The translations under genes were made by a program, and so were the position numbers. Below, one piece after another: positions 1 through 12,639 of a DNA stretch of 64,000 nucleotides; position 1 is the stretch's first letter; each line of letters begins with the position of its first letter. The notes beneath the pieces were generated by a model, which did not search any database, was not told the origin of the DNA, and saw only the letters and a program-made list of their open reading frames with translations. This DNA is from Guillardia theta CCMP2712 (Eukaryota > Cryptophyceae > Pyrenomonadales > Geminigeraceae), in the NCBI RefSeq assembly GCF_000315625.1, contig NW_005434595.1, positions 338,351 to 402,350 of the forward strand, given 5' to 3'.

Positions 1-1307
1 CTGGAACAACTCTCATGCCTTATCCTATTTTCACATACTTCCAGAAATGATTCGAAAATTTCCATCAGCTCAAAATTATAGGCAAATTTTGTAAGTTCAA
101 GGGTCAATTCTATCGGTACTTCCTGAGAAACTTTATGATACTGTTCCTCAGTGATTGCATCTTCATTTTCTGCAGTTTCATCCTTAACGGGATGCTTTCC
201 GAAGCTGGTAAAAGTGTCCACAAAAGGTTTCATGCGCTTGTACAGTGCATTGAGAATCGAAACCTTGGTAGCTTCCTCCTCTGTTGGAGGTAAATGCCGA
301 AGCGTTCTTCTCTCTGTACTCCTCAAAATCTGTATCACTGCTGCGATCGTCTCAGACAAAGAGTCTGACAGGACAGCCAGAAGGTCATTCACAACGCTCT
401 CACCATCTGCTGCTTTGCATCGATAAACGCAAGTCATCATCTCAGCCTCAGCTGAATTGATCATTCTGCGAATGCTTGCTGGCGGTGGAACCGGGTCGAT
501 TTCTTCGATCTGCTGTAGTTTCTTGACTTCAGCCAAGCCTCTCTCAGCGAAATGAAGCGCTTCTTCTTTCATCTTCACTTCTTCATACGCAAAGCATACT
601 GCAGCATAAAGCCGAACCCGCCAGTTCAAATACTTGGCTTGATTCAAGGGCACTTGGGCTTCCATCGACAACGATGCAAACAAGAGATACTCGATCGCAA
701 CAGAGCAGTACCCACATGTCAGTAACGGTCTGCAAAGCGTGAAGATGGTGATGGTCGAATTGTACACAAGCCAATATGCTTCCTTCCACCTTGAAACCTG
801 CTTGCTGAGACTCCTTGCCTCGTCCAGCAAGTGCAGGATGGTTCCTACACTATCTAACTTGCGTAGCTGAGGATCTGATTCCATCAGCAAAGAGAAGCTG
901 CATGAGATTATCCCTAACTTTGAGCGAACAGTCAGCGAAATTTCCTCAGAGTAATTCATTTCAGGGCGAATTCCATGTCTTGATTCAGACATGTTGAGAT
1001 ACTTGTGGTAGCAAGAAGTGCTCGCCAATCGGTGTTCCTGCACTTTGGAGAACTCGTCTCCAAACTTCACGAGGCGGGGATAGTAAACTTCAGCAGGAAG
1101 ACGTGGAGGCCTGTATGCCTCCATGACGCTGACGGCCTTGAGATACAAGACGCTGTGAGAATGTTCGCGAGCACTTGACTTCGTCGCATTCGGGATTAGG
1201 CCATTTTGCTTCCGAAAGATTTTTGCGAGCGAGGAGATCTCTTTATCGAACTCATTCAGAGTCTTCAAGACAGTCAAGCTCAGGGTGTTGCCCTGCTGCG
1301 GCTGCAT
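1..1307 (-). CDS. CFAP54: CFAP54, N-terminal part (runs off the window)
   Basis: The minus strand is open without a stop from an ATG at 1307 down to base 1, giving about 435 residues of the N-terminal half; the rest lies outside the window. The stretch around residues 170-250 (WKEAYWLVYN, then GYCSVAIEYLLFAS and LNWRVRLYAAVC) matches the conserved core of cilia- and flagella-associated protein 54, a large axonemal protein of the central-apparatus C1d projection. An in-frame GTATGT near base 40 could be a splice donor, so the last codons shown may be intronic. The ATG follows a possible short upstream exon (CAG acceptor near 1362), so the true N-terminus is not settled. It is divergent from the gene starting at 1662. 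It implies that the organism builds motile flagella. Confidence 0.85.
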   Translation of the reverse strand, partial: MQPQQGNTLSLTVLKTLNEFDKEISSLAKIFRKQNGLIPNATKSSAREHSHSVLYLKAVSVMEAYRPPRLPAEVYYPRLVKFGDEFSKVQEHRLASTSCYHKYLNMSESRHGIRPEMNYSEEISLTVRSKLGIISCSFSLLMESDPQLRKLDSVGTILHLLDEARSLSKQVSRWKEAYWLVYNSTITIFTLCRPLLTCGYCSVAIEYLLFASLSMEAQVPLNQAKYLNWRVRLYAAVCFAYEEVKMKEEALHFAERGLAEVKKLQQIEEIDPVPPPASIRRMINSAEAEMMTCVYRCKAADGESVVNDLLAVLSDSLSETIAAVIQILRSTERRTLRHLPPTEEEATKVSILNALYKRMKPFVDTFTSFGKHPVKDETAENEDAITEEQYHKVSQEVPIELTLELTKFAYNFELMEIFESFLEVCENRIRHESCS

Positions 1308-1549
1308 TGTGAGATGCGACACTCTTACTTTTTCAGTGGTCAGATAAGAGAAACCTGCAAGCTAGTTCAGCAAGGAGATATGAAACTCGTCCCGTTGAGT
1401 TCAGAGCTTGTACTTGTCTCTCTTCGTCATAGTACCTCTGTCCTCTTCCTCCTCTCTTTCCTTCCTGCACTTGCGCCCTCCGCTCCCCGTCCTCCTCCTC
1501 CCCTCCTTCACCTGCTCTGCCATCGCGCACCGGCCGTTGATGTTTGTGA

Positions 1550-1600
1550 CACCAGGGGGTGGGGTACTTTTTGATTATGGAATGGGGGTACTCTGTTGGA
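1550..1600. promoter_or_regulatory. TACCCC-type G/C tract in divergent promoter
   Basis: A G-run with GGGGTAC at 1562-1567 and GGGGGTAC at 1584-1591 (TACCCC on the minus strand) lies between the head-to-head starts of CFAP54 (1307, minus) and the CBM9-like gene (1662, plus). The same hexamer in C-rich tracts recurs at other gene starts in this window. The promoter role is inferred from position only. Confidence 0.4.
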
Positions 1601-1661
1601 CGTCGAGAAAACAATGAGGGGCAGGAGCAGGAGGTAGAGAGAGGAAGGGAAGAGAGGTAGG

Positions 1662-2927
1662 ATGAAGGAAACCTTGCCTGGATGCAGTCTTGTCATTCTC
1701 TGTTTCCTGGTTGGCTTGTTGGGAGTTGCTCTAGGAGAAGACCGATGCGAATTCAAAGATCGTTACCCGCTTCAGTACGTTGCCTACAAGACTAGTAAAG
1801 CACCGATAGTCGATGGCAGACTGGATGACAAGGCATGGCAAGAGGTAGGATGGAGTGAAAGCTTCCAGGATATCACGGGGGATTCGTCAAAAACTCCGTA
1901 TCATGAGACAAGAATGAAAATGAGGTGGGATGATGAATTCTTGTACATCGGAGCAGTTCTTACCGAGCCGGACATCTGGGCAAACATAACCACGGACAAT
2001 CAAGTCATCTTTCATGACAATGATTTTGAATTCTTCATTGATCCTGCTGGCTCGACACACTTTTACAAGGAGTTTGAAGTCAACGCTGCAGGTGCTCAGT
2101 GGTCTCTTTGTTTGAATAAGCCATACCTCAATGGAGGATACGAGAATTCCAGCCGCGTCTTTCCCGGACATGGATGGTCGTTTTCCTCACACCTGCAATC
2201 CGCGATTTTCATAAGTGGAACTTTAAACAATCCAAAGGATGTTGATGACTACTGGTCAGTGGAACTTGCAGTTCCACTCGGTGAGGTGCAGTACAACAAC
2301 TCAGCGGGGAAAGTAACATCCGGTTCGCTATGGAGGATCAACTTCAGCCGCGTACAATGGCACGTCGTGAAGGTCGGGGATCACTATGAAAAAGTAGCAG
2401 GGCCGGAAGAGAATTGGGTCTGGTCGAAGATGGGAGAGGTGAACATGCATCTTCCAGAGAGGTGGGGTTACCTGCAGTTTGCGGATGGGAAAGTGAACTC
2501 CACAAAGGTGAAGCCTGACTCTCAATGGACGTTACGATGTGTCTGTATGGCTCTGTACACGGCACAGCTGAGGTATAAGGACGTTCATGGCCAGTACACC
2601 AACTTAGTGGAAGAGTTGCTTCCCTTCGACCCCGATGCAGTGCTGCCCGGGACTTGCTCGAGCTACCCTGATATCAAGCTCACAAAGAATGGGGGGTAAG
2701 GTGATGAGGCGAGATGAAATATGCTCACATGTTTCTTTGCAGATATGTTGCCATGGTTACGTCCAAGAGCGGAGATATGTTGGCAACGATCAGAGACGAC
2801 AGGTAGCAGACTCTTCATGTACACAGCCAACGTTCACATATTTACAACGTACTTTACATTCGAGTTTGCTCAACTGCCTTGCAGGTTCCTGCAAGTTGTA
2901 CCAGCTTCGCCACTCGAGAGACTGTAA
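1662..2927 (+). CDS. Secreted protein with carbohydrate-binding family 9-like domain
   Basis: Three exons, 1662-2695, 2743-2802 and 2885-2927, give 378 residues; both introns are GT-AG and keep phase. Residues 1-25 form a signal peptide with a long Leu/Val/Gly core. The rest reads as a CBM9-like (DOMON-related) beta-sandwich, with the typical opening APIVDGRLDDKAW (residues 47-59), then WDDEFLYIGAVL and a DNDFEFFIDP segment, ending near GYLQF. In bacteria this fold binds glycans and often sits in front of catalytic domains; here it stands alone. Several N-x-S/T sites suit a secreted glycoprotein. Its stop is only 23 nt from the stop of the convergent giant gene. The ligand is unknown. Confidence 0.8.
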
Positions 2928-2950
2928 TCTTTCGACGGGGAGCACGTGCG

Positions 2951-5900
2951 TCATTCACGCTTCTGCAGCTCTCGCTCCTTCCCTCTCAAGCCCTCCAGAA
3001 AGCGAACATGTGCTGCATGGCGAGCAACTTTGACCGCATCCTGCTGGAGGACGGCCTCTCTTTCCTCAAGGCTCATGCTGAGTCTGCTCGCCTTCTCCTC
3101 GCTTGCTCTGCTCCTCTTCGCTGCTTCGACTTTGGCCTGTGAAATCATCAACGTGAACATCTTTCCCTTGTACAAGTAGCTCAAATGAATACCACGATCG
3201 CCTCCTCCCTCAGCTTCGTCAGCCTCCGCTGCTCAGCTCCAGCACCATCATTCGGGTAGACATGCAAGCATGTACTGAGAGGAATGACATCCCACAGCTG
3301 CTCGCTGCTCTCGACGGGCCCATTCAAGTTGCCCTCGAAGCCGGTGGTCTCATCTCCCGTATGCCTTTCTGTCCAGTAGACGTACCAACTCGTTATCTTA
3401 CTGAGCCAGGCCTCTTCTCTTCCGCGCGACCTCCCCTCGAGCAGGCGAGAGTGAATGAAGGAGTTGAGGGCGAGCATGCTGCATCCCGCGACTGTAGGGG
3501 CCCACGAGAGAGAGAGGAGAGGAGGGGAGCTGAGAGCGTTCTTGGCATGCAGCTTGATCTCGACGTAACGATCGCCGGACGAGGAGACACCATGCTCGTC
3601 AAGATACAAAGTCAGGGCATCAGCCCTGAGGATCTGATCGCTCCCTTCCTGCAAGACTTTGGTCTCGCTCCCTTGTGGTCCCTGTGAGAGACTCTCACGA
3701 TCCATGAGTAAGAAACAAATCGCACCTGGTTGAACGTCCTCTTGTCCCTCTGCAGCCAATCCATCCTACCTCTTCCTCCATTCGAACAGAGCACATATTG
3801 ACTTGACTTCCACTTCCCCACTGAACAATCCACACACTCCAACCTCGTCTGACTTCCAACAATCTGCTAACAGGGTTACAATCATTCCACAACAGAAGTG
3901 AAGAAGACCTTCACTTGTACGAGAGGGTTTGAGTTGTTGTTGTTTGCAACTTCGATGTCTTGCATTGTAACCAAGCTTCCTCCGGTCACATGCACTCCCT
4001 GTTTGTTGTTGCCCGCGATCCTCCCACCTTGTATTTGGAGCTCCGTGTGCATACCGTCTACCTTGAGCCCTTCAGCTCGGTTTGCTAAAAAGCAAGACTC
4101 GCGTGAGGAGCATGTTGACTGCTCGATGGCTTGCATGCCTGCTTCTCCGTTGTTGGAGACGGAAGTGCGATCGAGAGAAAGGAGAGAGTCTGATCCTGCC
4201 ACTTGTACTCCATGTCGGTAGTTGGAGGTGACGCTGCAGTCGATGAGATTGGCGCCTCCCCCGTGAGCTACCATCACTCCGTTGAGCAGGTTCGTATGGA
4301 AGGAAGATGATTCTGCATGCAGCAACGGCTTTCCAAACGATTGAGTGGCCATGTGGCTGGATTGGACGGGCATGCCCCCTGGCTGGGGGCGAGAAGAAGC
4401 ATCGTCCTCAACTCGGACATCTCTGTCGCAGTACACACTGTAAGCTCCATGGCCTCGACAATTCCTTACAACAGACGAGATCATTTTCACTCGCCCGCCA
4501 TTGTGAGCAACAACTCCATGCTTTCCACAGTCTTCGATGATGCTGTTATGGATGATAACATGTGCGATGGGACCAACACAAACTCCATTGTAGTCTGCGC
4601 TCTTAACTCGGCAGTCGTTCAGTATCATCTCTCCCCCTCGCTCCACCATGATAGCGCACATTTCGATGTTGCTTTGGATCAGCTTAAACTTCCTCTCTAC
4701 TTCCTTGTGTTCAACAGCAATGCTCTGCAACTTTTCTTGAAGCTCACTGATCTCCAACTTTGTCTGATGAAACTCACTCTCCAGTAACGACACGTGATCT
4801 CTTTGCTCACAAACGAAGTCATCCACAACTTGATTCACCATCTCTTCAATGAGATTCAGGATTATTGACCGTTGGCTGATGAACGCATCGGAGCCCTGTG
4901 AAAGAGAAAGCTTCACCGAAGATTGATCCATCTGCCCAGCAAAGTTTAAAAGAACAGCGACAAATTTCATCCCGGCCTTACTGATTCGGAGTTTTCTTTC
5001 AACCTCAGCTTTTCTTTCTTGAGCAGGCGCTCAAGGTGATGTATGTGTGTCTTCAGAGAAGCAGCACGATTGTCTCTCTCGGCGTCATGCAGCAACTGCA
5101 GGTAGAAGAGAAGCTGCTTGAGAAGCGACGCGTATAGCTTGAAAGAATCTCTGCAGCAACACGACAATCACCACAGGCTTCCCCCCTTCTCCCCCAAGGA
5201 CTACCTGCCAGTTTGCTCTACTCGTGATCGACATGTCTTGAATCGATAGAAAGCAGGGAGCTCCTACTCGTCCCGTCATCATCTTCCCTCACTCGCCGCA
5301 TGCATTACCTTTCCTTCGTCCCCTGGAAGCGACTGCCCCCTCCCTTCCGCCTCCTCTCCTCCTCCCGCTCCCTGCTCGTGCTCCCAGTGCGCCCCCATGA
5401 CACCTGGTGCAAGACGATCCATGCGGAACCCGGCAGGAGCAGAGCTGGAGACGTCGCCCCCTTGAACCACCATGAGACCGTTGAGCGTCACGCCTGGCAA
5501 ACATCAGCGAGCGGACGAGACAGGAGCTTGAGCTACCGGGAGACGAGCAAATCACAACAGGAAGACCAGGATCAGTCTGAGTAAGGCTGACGCGATCTCT
5601 TGTCATCGCGATGACGTTGAGGGGCTTGTCAAGGACAAGGCTCTCCTCAAAGATCCCCTCCGACATCCCCAAAGTTCCTCCAGGCGCCACCGCAAGGATG
5701 GCCGGGCGGAGCTTCTCATGCGGGCCCACGAGAATTCGAGGCACATTATGCCTGTACCCTCGAGCACCGAACTGTGTTAAGCCAACCCTGAAGGCCGCGA
5801 AGGAGGAGCGAACGTTGAGCTTGATGCTGTCGGTGATGATGGGATCAAGCTCCAGGCGCTGAGTCTTATCACTCTGAGCTTCAAGTTCAAAGTCGCGATA

Positions 5901-8900
5901 GTTTCCATCTGAAAACTCGAAAGAAAGAACAGAAATCCACTCCATCATGCAGTTTTCATGTGCAAATGATTGCACAAGGTAAAAGTCGCTAATCACAACG
6001 CTGTGTTTGAAACGCAACGTGATCCATGCCCCGATGTTCTCTCGTTGACTTGCCCATCTCGTGCTGCCCCTGCGCACAATCAGCTGTCAGACCCAGGACG
6101 AGCAGGCGGGGGAAGGGAATCTCAACCCTTGAGCAAAGAGCACTGGGAGAGCAACAAGGGCGGGTGATCGGGGCAAAGAGGCCAAGGGCTCTGAGAACGA
6201 CAGACAACATGGGAGGGTTGAAAGAACTTGCCACAAGCAAACAGCCGAGAGGAAGCGAATGAGGAGAGGCAGGCGTGGAGTTCCTGGGGGAGGGAGCCTC
6301 ACCTTCCATCGAAAAGCCTCTCGACACCACAATCTTCGCTCAGCTGCGAAGAAGCAGTCGCGCTCTCAAGATCTCCATGGTGAGGGTCGCAAAGATCGTG
6401 AAAAGGCTCAAAGCTGTCGTCCTCCAACGATTCATCCTCATCCTCCTCCCTATCTCCGGTGTCAGCTCTTGGTTCAGCTCTTCCTCCGTCAACGTCGCGC
6501 CCTGTCCTGAAGACCAACAGGTGGACGATAAGATCAATCTCTCCCTTCCCAAACGCCATGTTTGCTTCCGCCCACGAGCCCACAGCATCGACGTCACTAA
6601 CGGAACCTGTTCGAGCACAGCCCAGGAAGCAGTCGAAAGATTTCTGATCGCGCAGGGGATGCATGCTTCCTCCGACTTGCTTGTAGCCGAACTCAGCGGC
6701 AGAGTGAAAGCTTTCCTTGAAGAGGTGGAGGAGACTGCTCCAAGAGGCATTCGCAAGCTCCATCTCAAGCTCACCCACACGTGTCCTACACCACCATGTG
6801 TCAACGACTTAACGAGGGAAGGGAAGGAAGAAACTGTCACTCACCTTCCTTCAACCAGCTTGATCATCAGGCGTGGGGGGCCTGGTTTCCTCCATTCGAT
6901 ACCATATGACATGCAAATGCGCTCAGAGACTTTGTCGATTGTTGATCTCACGAGTTGCTTGGACAGGAGATGAGAAGTTTTCTTCAGTCTCTGAGCCTCT
7001 TCAAAGTTGTGCTCGTCGATGAGTTTGCGATACTCATTCCGCAATCTCCTCCACGTCTCTTCATCTTCTCTTCTGGTTTCCCCAGCAAGCCCTTGCATGT
7101 CAAAAACCCTCCATTTGTTGGCAAGACTCGATGCCCACGAGCTGTGCTGATCCTGGTCGGGGGCTTGCAAGAGGCTTGCCTGGATCACCGTCATCACTTC
7201 CACCCATGGCGAGGCAACCGAATGCAAGAAAGCGAAACCAACGGCTGACCCACGTGGCACATCAAAGGCAACAAAGAGATTCCTATCCATCTTGGTCAAC
7301 CTCGACATGTCGTCCAGAAACTCATCGATACTTGAATCGACTACTCGAAACTTACTCGAGCCTCCGAAGGATAAGATGACAGGTCCAGGAGCTTTCCCTC
7401 TGATCCCCAACCTCTCTTGAACCGCAGAGACTGATACCTCCATCGTTTCTCCTTCTTCGAGAAAGACGACCTGCTGTGAATTTCGGATGCATGCAGCAAG
7501 TTTGCGAGGGGCTGTATGCTGCCCATGCAGGATGAAAATGTCCTTCTTTGCACAACAAGCGAAGACAAGCTCTATAACATTGCGAGCGCAGAAGAAGAAA
7601 TTGTTGTCAAGGAGAAGAACGAGGGCGGCAGAGCCTCCGACCCCGACATCCAACCAGTCCTGCAACTTGAGATCAGAGGAGTAGCAGAATGAAGTGAGAT
7701 ATCAAGTCAGATCAATCAAGTGAGATCTTCTCACCGGCATCGGAAGGGGATGATGGTTTTCATCAACAGGACGATCAGATTCTTGTACAAACTGTTCCTC
7801 ACTCCAAGACAAATAATGCGAAGACCTAAAGCAGCTTGAAAGTGTCGCTCGCCTCGCTGCATCTGAGGAGGTTGAATAGAGATGTCCACCAGAAGTACAT
7901 GTGAAGTCCCTCCACATCCTCTTAACCTTTTCTATCACCATTTCTGCATTCTCAGACAACGAACCGATGCACCAGTGCAGAAATCTGGCGAGGGAGGGCA
8001 CCTCCCATTCATGGTGCAAAGAAGCTAGGATTTTGATAGGATGAAGAGCCGACGTCGCAATCTTTACCTGGCTCAGATTACCGACGAGCTCTAGCTTTGA
8101 AAGCAATTGATCATCATGCCTTGCCAATCCCAGCAAATCATGAGCAAAGATCGCCTGCAGTCAACATCATCCAACAACAGCTGATGCAAGGAAGCAATCA
8201 AAGACCTGGAAATCTTGCTCGATTGAATCTTCAATGTGATGAACAACTTGATCATCGGAGACTGCCGACACGTGGAAACAAGACAAAACGAAAGCATCCA
8301 TGACGAGCCGAGAGATATGGAGGCTGTCGGCGTGGTCATCATCCGTCATCGTCCGAGAGAGTAGCAGCAACCCTCCTTGCTGGAAGAACAATGATCTCAA
8401 GCTCTCATTTAAAGCAAGTTGTCGCATCGCCACAGCATGTACAAGGCGCTTCGATAGACAAACAACTTCCACGTCCATCGACCTCTGTAGCACGTCTTGC
8501 GAGGATTCTCTCCCGACCTTGGCAGTCGTCTTTCGGCTCATTTGAGATTGAGAAGTCGTAGGTACTTCAGCTTCTTCCCAGCTAACTCCGTCAACTCCGA
8601 ATGATGTGTTGTTCAATTCGCTTGTTTGCAGGGCATGGTCGATAAAATCAACAAGAAGTTTTTTCAGATCCGGAAGGAAAGAAGAAACGAAGCGAGCATG
8701 AGAGCTGGGTACTTCGAAGGAGTGAAACAACAAAATGAAGCTTGTGAGAAACGCAAAGGAGATTGAGTTGTCACTGTGAGCATCTTTTGTGGTGATCCGG
8801 GATAGGAAAAGAAAGAAATCAGAAGCTAACTCATCCTCGATACAGGCAGCTGGGAGCTCTGGATCCTCCAGAGAAATTATTCCAATGAGACGGAAGCAAT

Positions 8901-11900
8901 CTGCTGCAAGGCGATAGCTGCTAAGCTCGAGGGCAGAGAATTCAACAACCTCTTGAGACGAAAACCTTCATCACAATGTCATCAATGCATACATAATCAG
9001 GGAAGTACCTATCATCTTCATCTCCGGCAACTGACTCATACACACGGAAGGTTGAAGTAGAAGCTTTGTGGTTTCTGGGCGTTGAACATATACAATTTCT
9101 AACAAACTTTTGAAAGCAAGACTGCGAAAACGATGGGAAATGCTGTTGAACGACACTGATAACCTTCGATGAGGACAACAAGAGATTATTCAAGAGCAAC
9201 ACGAGCGGATGTTTGTGAGCAAACATGTCGCTATCATCCAGAAGGAGTAGCACAAGCAGGTCTACACCTCCCATGCTGACGAAGGCATCCGACGCGTCTT
9301 GATTCTTGCAAATGATTTGGGAGATGGAGAAGATTGCCTGGTCCTGGAGAGCAGATAGGACTTGCTTGTTCGAGGCATGCAGAACAGTCTCGATAGGAAC
9401 AAAGTGAAACTGGAGAGGCGGACGACCGCCATGCCCGAGAACAATGCCGAGAGCCAGGAAGATGAGGTGAAGCAAGGCATTCTGGGAGATCAGACGATCC
9501 TGATACTCCTTCCTCTGCGTGCTAATTTCCCCCACCGTGAACCCAAGGTTCTCTCTTACCTTGAGGAGGATCGGAAAGTCCACGACAAGGTGCCTGTCAA
9601 CACGGATCCAACGCTTCTGACTGTCTAGGAGCAGCTGAGGAGATATCGCATTGACAGCGGGTGCCTGTCCATCTGAGTTGCCACCGGAGTTTTGCTGATT
9701 CTGTTGATCCTGCGCCTCTTGCAAAGAACTCAACAGCGAGACGAATTCACGATGAGTGGAAGAATGAGACGGACCCTTACAGCCTTTCTGGATATCTTCA
9801 CCACTGGCGAACATGAGCAGCACTTCGCACATCTTCGTTCTTAAAACCATCATTCTATGATTCTTTCGAGCCAGATGCCCTCGAAAAACGCTCTGCAAAT
9901 GAGATGCAGTCCTTGTCAAAGAAAGCAAAGGAAGGCATCAACAAAATTACCTGTACAAGACAAGCTGAGCCAGATTGCGCGCTCAGATTGATGCGGATCT
10001 TCTCAATTGCTTGGTCAAAGATGAAGTCGAAGACATCAACAAAATCAAAATTCTCTTCTGCAAGCGCCAGAGAGAAGATGGAAACGGAGATCTCCCCTCT
10101 TCGTCCCTCGCGACGTATCTGATAGCCTCGTTCATACGGCACGACCGCGATGCTGTCCGGACTTTCTTTCCAGCCGATGACACAAACTTTGCCCGTATGA
10201 CTGTCATCATCTTGCCACTTGGCCAGCTGAAAGTCTCCTCCTTGTCCTGCATTGTAAACAAATTCTTCTCCTGTCGCGTTCCACTTCACAACTGCTCGCA
10301 AGGTGCCTGCTCGGACTGCAACACTCTCACACAGAAGCTCTTGATGTATCCTCCTGCCTCCTGCCTCCTCCTGTGCTCTTGCTAGAGCCACAATGACGCC
10401 TGGGCCATCCCCCGTCACTCGTAGAGCGTCAGGAACATTGGTAATGAAGCGAGAGGAGGGGACCACCATCATTCCCGTCGCTACCGGGCAGCTGGTAGTG
10501 CCCACTAACATTTCATCACTGATAGCGACGAGATCGAACAAGCCTCCTTGTCCAATGCTGTACTCCTCTAGCTCGCGACTGCTGTCCCACACGACCTGAC
10601 ATTTCCCCCCCCTCACTTCCACCATTGTCCCACGGTTGCTGGGGTTGACATAGAGCCTGGAAGTCGCTTCGTTGGATAATCGCACGCGAGTTCCAGGTTC
10701 AGGAGCGACATCAACTGCAATCAAAGGCGCAACGTCGTCCTGCTGCAATAGGTTGGATCTTGAGATTAGGAATCTAGCCAGGAAGCTTCTCTGCAAGTCC
10801 AGAATCTTTTGGATCACTGCAATCCTGCTGGTTTGAAAAGGAGAGGAGATCAGTGAAGGCAGCAAAGCCACGGAGGACTTGGAGAGACAGACATTCAACC
10901 CGATATCCGCCTTGATCTATAAAAAAAATCATCACAGTGCAACGCAACGCAAAACATAAGTCTTTGGTCATTCAGGGGAAACGCACTCACATGCTTGCCC
11001 AGTAGGACTTCGGTTTCAGACGGCAAAACTAGGCAGAGATGATATTCCTTGTTCGCACCTGCTTTGTACAAGTCTTTCTTACCACTCCTATCCCACACAA
11101 CCTCACAGAGACTTCCCATGCTCGCATTCTTGACTTTGACCGAGTACACTGTGCCCATCCCGCCCATAGAATCTTCAAGCATTTTGGGTTTCAACACGCG
11201 TACTTCATCCGTGAAGCGAACACGCATTCCAACTTCAGGTGTACAACCTTGCTTTCCCACGACAAAATCTTGATCTTCTCGTAAAATACCACCATGATGT
11301 ATGACGTTCTTCCACCCGATTGTACTGTACTGATTCGTCTTGATCCAGCAGATTCTGAGGATGAGCTGTTCTTCGCAGTGTTCAAGCAGGTCTACCACGA
11401 TTCCTGGCCCATCTGCAGACTTCATAGCAAGATTCCTTCTGTTGGGATCCATGTATGAACGTTTGGAAACGAAAACTCGCATCCCCACGTGTGGTCGATC
11501 ACCAGTCCTAAATCGCTTGTTCCCAAACTCGTCCCTTAACATCGCTTGGAGACGTGGAAGGGCATGTGCATAAACACTAGGGTCGACTAACGTGTTTCCT
11601 ACAGTTGTTTCAACATCCAAACTATGATTCGATGAGCTGTTTGGCAGCCACCGAACTTTGAAAGACGCTTCCCCCTCGCGGCTGACAACTCTCCCATACT
11701 CATGCACAGATTCATTCACTCGAAGCACTAGCTGTCCAACCCTCAATCTGTTGCCATCCGTGTAAGCAAGTTGAACGTGACCAGCAGGCAGCCGTTGCTC
11801 AACTATCAGCCATGTCTCATGCCAGAAAATCTGTACAGAGGAAGCATGTACTGACAAAATCGTTCCCCAGCCTTGCCCTCTGCCGCTTGCTAATTTCTCT

Positions 11901-12395
11901 TCTCTACTTGCTTGATTGTTGTAACAGACAAGATGACCCACCTGATGCCAATTGTTAGATCTTAAAACGTTTGGTATTCTTCACCTGGAATGTCACATTG
12001 CTGGTTTCAGATTTCTTTGGAATGATTTTATCCGACGGGTGGCAACCAAGTTCCTTGCCATTTCTTGAAATCTCCTTGACGCAGGTAACTGCAGGGAAAG
12101 ATGCCTTCCATTCATCCAACCTGTGAAAAAGAGGCAACCTTCCTTCAAACAAGGAGCCTTCCCCTCCTACCCCTGTGTAGAAGAAAAAAACCATCGCATT
12201 TGTGGACCCGGGCTCCACTGTGAAGAGTTCGACCACTCTTGACGAGATCTTCTCACTCTTGATATCCAGAAAGCGATCCACCTCATGTTCGACGGAGTGA
12301 ATCCAATCTGTAACGTTTGATATCTCTATAGGGTCAGTATGGAGGGTAATCCAGAGGCCGATATAACATTCGTCACTACCCTGGCTCTCCCTCAT
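2951..12395 (-). CDS. Giant multidomain protein: MIB/HERC2-like repeats, IQ motif, armadillo-like region, F5/8-type C domain, parallel beta-helix
   Basis: Sixteen exons: 12395-11985, 11941-10991, 10916-9951, 9892-8993, 8949-8206, 8154-7735, 7659-6845, 6785-6303, 6069-5537, 5493-5309, 5263-5205, 5150-4982, 4931-3915, 3863-3726, 3681-3193 and 3136-2951. All junctions keep phase and give about 2,821 residues. In order: a unique N-terminus; about five MIB/HERC2-like units (138-776; pattern GMRV, G.GTV, VVW, AG...Y.L); an IQ motif (~773-785) formed across the third splice junction; a helical armadillo-like region; an F5/8-type C (discoidin-like) domain (~1890-2010); right-handed beta-helix repeats (~2030-2100 and 2300-2560); and coiled coils (~2150-2290 and the last 65 residues). 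I see no signal peptide or E3 RING/HECT domain. Function is unknown; calmodulin binding and a scaffold role are inferences. An extra 5' exon is possible. Confidence 0.75.
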
Positions 12396-12639
12396 CGCTT
12401 TTCAATGACAGGATGTTTTCTTCCCCAACTCTTTTCAGCGAAGCTGTTTGGAGGGTTCGTATCCCCTTTGCTACTATCTTCGCTCTTCTCTGTTACCTCC
12501 CCTTTCCCACCATGAAGCCCTCCGCCCATGTCGGGCGTTCAACTGTTGGGGTAAATCAACAGCGAACGGGTTCCCCTCAGAACAAATATGCTAAGTGAAG
12601 TTGGGACAGCATTTTGTTGACTGAGAGTACTATAGTTCT

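Noticed and set aside
8055-8097. A 43-nt GT-AG candidate intron inside exon 6 of the giant gene
   Set aside because: Removing it shifts the frame to an early stop, whereas the unspliced reading stays open to the next well-supported donor.
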